DNA of 11,523 nt from Dehalococcoidia bacterium (GTDB lineage: Bacteria > Chloroflexota > Dehalococcoidia > Dehalococcoidales > E44-bin46), in contig SOKA01000088.1 in assembly GCA_004376105.1 (NCBI GenBank), forward strand, positions 1 through 11,523. The letters are read 5' to 3'. This document shows, in pieces, positions 6,347 through 11,523 of the stretch. How positions within the stretch are numbered: the stretch's first letter is position 1; each line of letters begins with the position of its first letter. The position numbers and the translations under genes were made by a program. The notes below the pieces were generated by a model. It was given only the letters and a program-made list of their open reading frames with translations. It did no database searches and had not been told where the DNA came from.

Positions 6347-8806
6347 TCAACGGACTACAAAATTTACCAGTCTGCCCGGGACATATATTATTTTGACAAC
6401 CTCTTTGCTCGCCAAGTAAGCCTTCACCCGCTGCCTTTCTAATGCAAGCTGCCTGGCTTCAGCCTCAGTGATAGATACCGGAACAGCAATGCGGTCACGC
6501 AGCTTGCCATTGACCTGAATCACCAAGGTAATCTCCTCATCCTTAGTCAGCTCCTCATCCCACCGGGGCCAGCTTTGATTATGAATGCTATAGTCGTGCC
6601 CTATCCTCTGCCACAACTCCTCTGCCAGATGAGGGGCTGTTGGCGCTAGAAGCAAGAGTAGGCTATCTATAGACCCTCTCCAAGCCGAATCAATAACAAC
6701 CCCCGTTTCTCTTACCTTAGCTAAGTAGTTGGTGAACTCCATGAGTGCCGCTATCATAGTATTAAATCGCAGCTTTTCTAGGTCATTAGTTACCTTCCTG
6801 ATAGTCTGGTGAGTAATACGAGATAGCTCCCGTTCTGCCTTCTGCCTGATAGCGGAACTAACCGCCTCACTGCAGCTATATCCCTTCAGCACCAAGTTCC
6901 ATACTCGGTTAAGCCAGCGGCTTATGCCACTAATGCCGCTATCATCCCACCCTCCACCCTGCTCCCAGGGTGCGACAAACATAAGGTAGGCACGTACAGC
7001 ATCAGCCCCCAACTCAGAAACATACTCATCGGGAATAATTACATTGCCCCGCGACTTACTCATCTTCTGACGCCCAACAATAATAACCCCCTGATTAAAC
7101 AAGCGGCTGAACGGCTCACCAAAGTCAACCAGCCCCATATCCCGAAGCGCCTTAATAAAGAAGCGGGCATAGAATAGATGCATAACAGCATGCTCGGCAC
7201 CACCGGTATACAGGTCTACTGGTAGCCAATACTTTAGCTCATCAGCACCAAAAGGAGCAGTATCACAATGGGGGCTGGCATAACGCAAAAAATACCACGA
7301 GGAGCACATAAAGGTATCCATAGTATCAGTTTCCCGCTTAGCTGGGGATGAGCACTGCGGGCAGGTAGTATTGACAAACTGCTCACAATACTTCAAAGGG
7401 GATTCACCGGTAGGCTTAAACTCAGCATTCTCAGGCAATAATACCGGTAGGTCCTGCTCGGGGACAGGGACAACACCACAGTTAGGGCAATAAATTATAG
7501 GTATTGGTGCTCCCCAGTAACGCTGGCGGGAAATAAGCCAATCGCGAAGCCGATAGGTTATAGCTCGCTTCCCCCAGCCCTTCTCTTCTAGAAAATCAGA
7601 AACAGCTTCCATACCCTGCTGGCTGGGGAGCCCGTTAAACTGCCCTGAGTTCACCATAGTGCCTGGTTCAGTATATGCCGTCTCCAACTCCCCTCCCTGC
7701 CACCCCGGCGGAGCTATTACCACCTTTATGGGCAAGTCATACTTTTTGGCAAAAGCAAAATCACGCTCATCATGAGCCGGCACCCCCATTACTGCCCCAG
7801 TGCCATAGCTCATCAACACATAGTCAGCAATCCAGATAGGCACTGATTCAGCATTAAGCCTATTTACGGCATAAGCCCCAATAAACACCCCGTCCTTTTC
7901 CCTCTCTGTCGATTGCCGCTCAATCTCACTCCGCCGTCGCACCCGAGCAATGTAGTCATCAACCTCAGCCTTTTTCTCCGGCGAGGTTAGCCTAACTACC
8001 AGCGGGTGCTCTGGAGCCAGAACCATAAAGGTAACCCCAAAGATAGTATCAGGGCGGGTAGTAAATACCCGAATCTCCTTTTCCTCTACCCCAAGGTAGT
8101 CAAGGGCAAAGGAAAGCTCAGTGCCTACGCTCTTACCCACCCAGTTCCTCTGCATTGTCTTTATCCGCTCTGGCCAGTCAATGCCATTATGCTGCATAAG
8201 CTCATCGGCATACTTGGTGATATGGAAGAACCACTGCTCCAGATCTCGCCTAATAACCGCTGCCCCACAGCGCTCACAGAAGCCTCCAGCCACCACCTGT
8301 TCATTAGCCAGCACTGTCTGACAGCGAGGGCACCAGTTAACTGGGGCTTTGCCCCGATAAGCTAGACCCGCCTGATACAGCTTCAAAAAGAACCACTGTG
8401 TCCACTTATAATACTCAGGCTGGCAGGTGTTCACTTCACGGTTCCAGTCATAGATAGCACCAATGCTCCTTAGCTGATGACGCATATTGTCTATGTTTTG
8501 CATCGTCCAGGTGAAAGGGTGAATACCCCGGCTGATAGCTGCATTCTCGGCAGGTAGCCCAAAGGCATCAAACCCCATAGGGTGAAGCACGTTATAGCCC
8601 TGCATCCGCTTAAACCGGGCATGAGCATCAGACGGAGCCAGGGCATACCAGTGCCCGATATGAAGGTCGCCAGAGGTATAGGGGAACATAGTCAACGCAT
8701 ACCACTTGGGCTTGGTATTGTCCTCAGTAACCTCATACAGCCTATCCTCAGCCCACTTCTGCTGCCACTTTTTTTCTATTTCCTGAGGGTTATATTTAAC
8801 TACCAT
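6347..8806 (-). CDS. leuS: Leucyl-tRNA synthetase (LeuRS)
   Basis: LeuRS charges tRNA-Leu with leucine at the cost of ATP and edits mischarged tRNA. The protein is full length for the bacterial class (819 residues). Class I motifs are HIGH (49-52) and KMSKS (581-585). A zinc ribbon has C159, C162, C177 and C180, and a second cysteine set (C440, C443, C482, C485) lies after the editing domain. The CP1 editing domain carries TTRPDTIFG (249-257) and GVPAHDERDF (341-350), with D346 in the position of the conserved editing aspartate. The catalytic core resumes with RDWLISRQRYWG (421-432), and the C-terminus has the anticodon-binding region and the small LVIQVNGKLR domain. The ATG at 8806 has GGAAGG just upstream. 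tRNA-Gly lies 76 nt upstream on the same strand, with no obvious terminator between. Confidence 0.98.
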   Translation of the reverse strand: MVVKYNPQEIEKKWQQKWAEDRLYEVTEDNTKPKWYALTMFPYTSGDLHIGHWYALAPSDAHARFKRMQGYNVLHPMGFDAFGLPAENAAISRGIHPFTWTMQNIDNMRHQLRSIGAIYDWNREVNTCQPEYYKWTQWFFLKLYQAGLAYRGKAPVNWCPRCQTVLANEQVVAGGFCERCGAAVIRRDLEQWFFHITKYADELMQHNGIDWPERIKTMQRNWVGKSVGTELSFALDYLGVEEKEIRVFTTRPDTIFGVTFMVLAPEHPLVVRLTSPEKKAEVDDYIARVRRRSEIERQSTEREKDGVFIGAYAVNRLNAESVPIWIADYVLMSYGTGAVMGVPAHDERDFAFAKKYDLPIKVVIAPPGWQGGELETAYTEPGTMVNSGQFNGLPSQQGMEAVSDFLEEKGWGKRAITYRLRDWLISRQRYWGAPIPIIYCPNCGVVPVPEQDLPVLLPENAEFKPTGESPLKYCEQFVNTTCPQCSSPAKRETDTMDTFMCSSWYFLRYASPHCDTAPFGADELKYWLPVDLYTGGAEHAVMHLFYARFFIKALRDMGLVDFGEPFSRLFNQGVIIVGRQKMSKSRGNVIIPDEYVSELGADAVRAYLMFVAPWEQGGGWDDSGISGISRWLNRVWNLVLKGYSCSEAVSSAIRQKAERELSRITHQTIRKVTNDLEKLRFNTMIAALMEFTNYLAKVRETGVVIDSAWRGSIDSLLLLLAPTAPHLAEELWQRIGHDYSIHNQSWPRWDEELTKDEEITLVIQVNGKLRDRIAVPVSITEAEARQLALERQRVKAYLASKEVVKIIYVPGRLVNFVVR

Positions 8807-8882
8807 TTACCTTCCCCGCCTAAATAAAAGCCCTCCGCCCCAAAATGACGACAGCGAAGAGCAGCCTTATCAATAAATCCAT

Positions 8883-8958
8883 TGGTGGAGCTGGGGGGAT
8901 TCGAACCCCCTACCTTTTGACTGCCAGTCAAACGTTCTCCCGATTGAACTACAGCCCC
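8883..8958 (-). tRNA. tRNA-Gly (anticodon GCC), CCA encoded
   Basis: This is a complete 76-nt cloverleaf on the minus strand. The acceptor GGGGCTG pairs with CAGCTCC with one G-U. The D arm is GTTC/GAAC with GGG in its loop. The anticodon stem is TTTGA/TCAAA with loop CTGCCAG, giving anticodon GCC. The variable loop is AGGTA, and the T arm GGGGG-TTCGAAT-CCCCC is followed by discriminator A and an encoded CCA. The loop bases C32 and G38 could form an extra Watson-Crick pair. It heads the minus-strand block that contains leuS. Confidence 0.97.
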
Positions 8959-8969
8959 TTTCACTATTT

Positions 8970-8998
8970 AATTTAGCAAAAAATGCAAGGTAATGCAA
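8970..8998 (-). promoter_or_regulatory. Candidate promoter for tRNA-Gly (and leuS-proC)
   Basis: On the minus strand, TTGCAT (8998-8993) and TAAATT (8975-8970) are 17 bp apart, with the -10 box about 11 bp before the mature tRNA 5' end. Only 3 of 6 and 4 of 6 bases match consensus, so position rather than sequence is the main support. CTTGCAT occurs twice, exactly 10 bp apart (8999-8993 and 8989-8983). Confidence 0.35.
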
Positions 8999-9054
8999 GC
9001 CCAGACCGACGCTCCTTCAGACTGCCTTTCATAAACGAACCCCACCACTGGCAA

Positions 9055-9083
9055 TTGCTCATCGCTGGTAGATAGGTTACAAT
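9055..9083 (+). promoter_or_regulatory. Candidate promoter of the cyclophilin gene
   Basis: TTGCTC (9055-9060) and TACAAT (9078-9083) are 17 bp apart, with 3 of 6 and 5 of 6 consensus bases. The predicted start near 9090 leaves a short leader with GGAG at 9101-9104, 8 nt before the ATG. It points away from the tRNA-Gly gene, so the 154-nt gap is a divergent promoter region. Confidence 0.45.
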
Positions 9084-9112
9084 ATTAAGCAAAAATTCGC
9101 GGAGATGCAATA

Positions 9113-9721
9113 ATGAAACTTAATGGTCTGTCCAAAATAGCCATCATTATCCTCGCTCTGGGCACACTCCTCTCAGCATCGTGCACTAGCCAAGCACCGG
9201 CACCAAAGCCCAAAACCTACTCAACACCACCACCGATGACAATTGATGTCAACAAGCAATACACAGCCACCATCGAAACCGAGAAAGGAAATATAGTTCT
9301 GGAGTTATTCGCCAGTGATGTCCCAATAACAGTCAACAACTTCGTCTTCCTCGCCGGTGAGGGATTCTACGATGGCACCACATTCCATCGGGTGATACCA
9401 GGCTTTATGGCTCAAGGGGGAGACCCTACTGGAACGGGAACAGGTAATCCTGGTTACTATTTTGCTGATGAATTTACTGAGCACACCCATGTTGCTGGCG
9501 CTCTGTCTATGGCCAATGCTGGACCCAATACCAATACCAATGGTTGCCAGTTTTTCATTACCTATACTCCACAGCATTCCCTTGATGGCAAACACGCTGT
9601 CTTCGGCCAGCTAATAGAGGGAATGGATGTCCTCGAAAAACTTACTCCCAGAGACCCGCTGACCCAGAAACCAGATTTTGAAGGGGATAAGATAATACGG
9701 ATAACCATTGAGGAAAGCTAA
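9113..9721 (+). CDS. Secreted cyclophilin-type peptidyl-prolyl isomerase, probable lipoprotein
   Basis: This enzyme catalyses cis-trans isomerisation of X-Pro bonds and probably assists folding of exported proteins outside the cytoplasm. The 202 residues begin with a signal segment (1-23: K-rich start, hydrophobic 9-20) ending LSASC24, an imperfect lipobox. A Pro/Ala-rich linker (about 28-42) precedes the cyclophilin domain (about 48-200). Catalytic and binding residues are present: FHRVIPGFMAQGGD (91-104, with R93, F98, M99 and Q101 matching CypA R55, F60, M61 and Q63), QFFI (146-149) and LDGKHAVFG (157-165). Ser156 replaces the tryptophan that helps bind cyclosporin in CypA. The active-site loop reads PNTNTNGC (138-145), two residues longer than the usual PNTNGS, apparently from a hexamer duplication. 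GGAG lies 8 nt before the ATG. It is probably a single-gene transcript. Confidence 0.95.
   Translation: MKLNGLSKIAIIILALGTLLSASCTSQAPAPKPKTYSTPPPMTIDVNKQYTATIETEKGNIVLELFASDVPITVNNFVFLAGEGFYDGTTFHRVIPGFMAQGGDPTGTGTGNPGYYFADEFTEHTHVAGALSMANAGPNTNTNGCQFFITYTPQHSLDGKHAVFGQLIEGMDVLEKLTPRDPLTQKPDFEGDKIIRITIEES
9525..9541 (+). repeat. In-frame hexanucleotide tandem repeat in the cyclophilin gene
   Basis: CCAATA, CCAATA and CCAAT run in direct succession (2.8 copies of a 6-mer) and encode the N-T-N-T-N stretch of the active-site loop. One copy more than the usual family sequence is the likely origin of the two extra residues. Confidence 0.75.
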
Positions 9722-9761
9722 CCCGAACGTGAGATGAATTCATAAAATAAATGAGCCCGGC

Positions 9762-10421
9762 TTAGTTTTTCTTTGATAGCACCGTCATATACTGAAGGCC
9801 GAGGGCCAAAACAAGCTTACTTTCAATATGAGAAAGAGAAATACCTTCAATAAGTTGTTGAATCCTTTTAGGAGTTAATCTATGTAGATGTATTTTTCTG
9901 GCCATAAAAGGATTTTTGTATTGTCCTAGAGCGGCTACTATAGCTTGAATCCCTCTGATCGGTTCCCAAGGATAAACAATAACAGCTATTCCTCCAGACT
10001 TCAAAACTCTGGCTATTTCCGAAAAGAACTGCTTTAAATTTGGCACATGTTCAATAGTATGTAGTGAATAGATTTTATCAAAACTGTTGGCTTCGAAATT
10101 TAGGTTGGTAATATCACCGTATCTTACCTTCTGGGTAACAGCCTCTTTCAAGGAACTTTCGCTTATATCAACCCCTATCACACCCTCAGTATAATTCTCT
10201 AATTCTCTAACATAGAAACCTCGACTACAGCCTAGGTCTAGAATTTCTTCTCCCTTTTTGGGTTTGAGATACTTTAAAAGGACTCTAAAAAGGGCGGGGT
10301 TGAAATTATGTATCATCTTATAGGTACCCACCCTTGGCAGAAGAGTCTCCGCATGAGGCATGTCAGTAAAGGAGGACACACCTTTGTTTCCAACTCTATT
10401 CTTGGTAGTCATTCCATTCAC
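9762..10421 (-). CDS. Class I SAM-dependent methyltransferase (Methyltransf_11 type), substrate unknown
   Basis: This 219-residue protein has a Rossmann methyltransferase core: motif I LDLGCSRG (61-68), the acidic loop at the end of beta 2 VIGVDIS (81-87), D103 in YGDIT, then YSLHTIEHVPNL (118-129) and RVLKSGG (138-144). The C-terminal part (about 150-219), with PWEPIRG and HLHRLTPKRI, probably forms the acceptor site. The start is GTG at 10421 (GGGGA 4 nt upstream); an ATG at 10412 is the alternative, and a stop 18 nt upstream excludes extension. It is AT-richer than the rest of the window. It lies 68 nt after the next methyltransferase on the same strand and converges on the cyclophilin gene. 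The acceptor may be a small molecule, quinone, lipid or sugar; the sequence does not decide. Confidence 0.85.
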   Translation of the reverse strand: MNGMTTKNRVGNKGVSSFTDMPHAETLLPRVGTYKMIHNFNPALFRVLLKYLKPKKGEEILDLGCSRGFYVRELENYTEGVIGVDISESSLKEAVTQKVRYGDITNLNFEANSFDKIYSLHTIEHVPNLKQFFSEIARVLKSGGIAVIVYPWEPIRGIQAIVAALGQYKNPFMARKIHLHRLTPKRIQQLIEGISLSHIESKLVLALGLQYMTVLSKKN

Positions 10422-10489
10422 GGTATCCCCACATTTTCAGGCATCGACTCAATTTCCTCTCCCAACCATGAGCAATTGCAACACCGTCT

Positions 10490-11122
10490 CTAGTTTGTGC
10501 TGACCCCTCTCCTACATACGGCACCGAGCTCGATTAAGTGACACTTCTTCATTTTTAAGATTTGCAAACCGCTATACTTCAACTCGGCGCTAAATTCCTC
10601 TTCGGAAATGGCTGTCTCATCAGGGTAGATCCACAGATGCAGCCTCTCAAGAGTCCCTCTCCATAATCTATAGGCTAGACTTGGAGTAGGAACTAAGATT
10701 ATGGTAATCCCGTCTGCGGTTAGAAGGTCTCTATGTAAACGAATCAGCTTTCTCTTTTGCTCAAGGGGGTAATGCTCCAGAAGTCCTTGGGAGTGAACTA
10801 TATCATATTTCTCACCTAAATCAAGGTTAAATAAATCTCGTAGCAGGAATTCCTTTTCGCAATTAAGGCAAGAGAGCCTTTTTTGGGCAGCATCCAATAC
10901 ATTAGGATTGAAATCCACAAGGGTTACTTTATCAACCTGAAACAATTTAGTCATTTGTAAGGTATTATAGGCTGTGCCACAGCCCAGCTCAATTATTTTA
11001 ATAGGCTCTTTGAAACGAATTCCGCGTAACAGATCCCAATAAGCTTTCCAAATGACCCATAAAAATCTCTGACTAATTCGGGCACGCTTATGATATCTAT
11101 TCCAATCAGTAACGAGCCTCAT
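10490..11122 (-). CDS. Class I SAM-dependent methyltransferase, substrate unknown
   Basis: This 210-residue protein has a methyltransferase fold: IIELGCGTAYN (43-53, motif I), VTLVDFNPN (66-74, motif II), LLRDLFNLDL (93-102) and SQGLLEHYP (111-119). The N-terminal 40 residues are basic and aromatic (WNRYHKRARISQRFLWVIWKAYWD in part), which could sit at the membrane surface or cap the active site. The sequence is not closely similar to the following methyltransferase, so this is a pairing of two families rather than a recent duplication. The ATG at 11122 has only a weak AGGTG 6 nt upstream; a perfect AGGAGG (11144-11149) lies 21 nt away at the preceding gene's stop, too far to serve directly. 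It follows the VTT gene by 26 nt and is probably co-transcribed. Cysteines at 85, 88, 194 and 203 show no clear zinc pattern. Confidence 0.82.
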   Translation of the reverse strand: MRLVTDWNRYHKRARISQRFLWVIWKAYWDLLRGIRFKEPIKIIELGCGTAYNTLQMTKLFQVDKVTLVDFNPNVLDAAQKRLSCLNCEKEFLLRDLFNLDLGEKYDIVHSQGLLEHYPLEQKRKLIRLHRDLLTADGITIILVPTPSLAYRLWRGTLERLHLWIYPDETAISEEEFSAELKYSGLQILKMKKCHLIELGAVCRRGVSTN

Positions 11123-11148
11123 ATAAACACCTGGGTTGCTGAGCCTCC

Positions 11149-11523
11149 TTAAACTATCTCTAACCAGCGAAGGAAAGTTCCCAAGCCCAGATAACCAAAA
11201 TAGGCAATGCCTATACTCTTAACTGTCTGGCCTGCCCAGCACGCAAGGAAGAATTTCCACGCACGGAAACGGAGTGTCCCCATACCAATAGCCATAGGAA
11301 CAAAAAAGGGGTTGATTGCCGCTGACATTAAAAAAACAACTAACGAACCTCTCCGCCGGGCTATAGCCATGATTTGAGGTATTCGTGCCCGCCTTAGCAG
11401 TCGAGATATTAGGAAAGGGGGAGCATCACTAGAAGAATTGGTATCAAAAGCAAAAACGTTACTCCATGGGAAAAATCTGCGCCCGCCACGACCGGTTAAA
11501 TAAAGAAGTGTTCCACCTATACC
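11149..11523 (-). CDS. VTT/DedA-type (SNARE-associated) membrane protein, 5'-truncated by window edge
   Basis: The frame is open from the right edge to the TAA at 11149, so 124 C-terminal residues are visible and the start lies outside; the ATG at 11370 is internal. The visible part begins GIGGTLLYLTGRGGRRF, like the glycine-rich re-entrant segment of VTT-domain proteins. A soluble stretch (about 22-55) with RLLRRARIPQIMAIARRR follows. Then come hydrophobic segments at about 60-80 (VVFLMSAAINPFFVPMAIG) and 90-115 (WKFFLACWAGQTVKSIGIAYFGYLGLG), separated by a basic turn with Arg. VTT/DedA members are inner-membrane proteins; several act as lipid scramblases or undecaprenyl-phosphate flippases. 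Next to two methyltransferases this could belong to lipid or surface-glycan handling, which is inference. Many diverged VTT proteins lack defined function. Confidence 0.72.
   Translation of the reverse strand, partial: GIGGTLLYLTGRGGRRFFPWSNVFAFDTNSSSDAPPFLISRLLRRARIPQIMAIARRRGSLVVFLMSAAINPFFVPMAIGMGTLRFRAWKFFLACWAGQTVKSIGIAYFGYLGLGTFLRWLEIV

Noticed and set aside
8006..8365. 119-codon plus-strand frame inside leuS
   Set aside because: Fully within a well-conserved LeuRS region including the zinc ribbon; composition follows the opposite-strand codons.
9305..9595. Minus-strand frame inside the cyclophilin gene
   Set aside because: The sense frame contains every cyclophilin motif; the antisense one has no SD or domain.
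9751..9770. Intrinsic terminator between the cyclophilin gene and the convergent methyltransferase
   Set aside because: Only a 5-bp stem with a G-U pair and a 3-nt loop before GTTTTT, and the T-run is the end of the methyltransferase coding frame (Lys-Lys-Asn codons).
10308..10493. Plus-strand 61-codon frame across the methyltransferase start and intergenic gap
   Set aside because: No SD, no motif; it mostly mirrors the methyltransferase N-terminus.
1..11523. CRISPR array, insertion sequence, integrase/att site, phage or defence cassette
   Set aside because: No regularly spaced repeats, transposase or integrase motifs, nor any known defence domains were found on either strand.

Overview
The window is ordinary bacterial chromosome: closely packed, single-copy housekeeping genes. 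About 48-52% of bases are GC in lines I sampled by eye, dropping to roughly 30-45% in the last 1.7 kb. Shine-Dalgarno (SD) sequences of the GGAGG type and frequent GTG/TTG starts are common. The mix of genes, the dispersed-looking CCTCACCCCCTTAATCCCCCTCTCC-type hairpin element and the protein style suggest an uncultured Chloroflexota of the Dehalococcoidia type. That assignment is an inference from familiarity, not a proof.

Layout, left to right. (1) 1-1274, plus strand: the 3' part of rsmD, coaD translationally coupled to it through a TTGA overlap, and a small two-cluster 4Fe-4S ferredoxin. (2) 1289-5409, minus strand: in transcription order, an AbrB/SpoVT-type regulator, a membrane-fusion protein (MFP), an ABC ATPase and a MacB/FtsX-type permease, then a hairpin-rich repeat element and cvpA. 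The regulator-exporter set has a near-consensus sigma-70 promoter (TTTACA-17-TATAAT) and an inverted repeat at the predicted transcription start. (3) 5534-8958, minus strand: tRNA-Gly(GCC), leuS and proC, with proC coupled closely to leuS. (4) 9113-9721, plus strand: a secreted, probably lipid-anchored cyclophilin peptidyl-prolyl isomerase, divergent from the tRNA. (5) 9762-11523, minus strand, lower GC: a VTT/DedA-type membrane protein cut by the window edge and two unrelated SAM methyltransferases, looking like the edge of an accessory, possibly cell-surface, locus.

How the genes fit together: the exporter genes form one transport unit. The ATPase and permease overlap by 4 nt, the MFP supplies the extracytoplasmic part, and the AbrB-like protein is the likely local regulator. 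The rest is central metabolism and translation (CoA synthesis, proline synthesis, leucyl-tRNA synthesis, rRNA methylation) without an obvious common pathway.

I found no CRISPR array, transposase, phage gene, toxin or defence cassette, and nothing that can honestly be called a new system. The most interesting points are the AbrB-linked exporter with its promoter/operator layout, a hexamer duplication that inserts two residues into the cyclophilin active-site loop, the hairpin repeat element before cvpA, and the low-GC methyltransferase pair.
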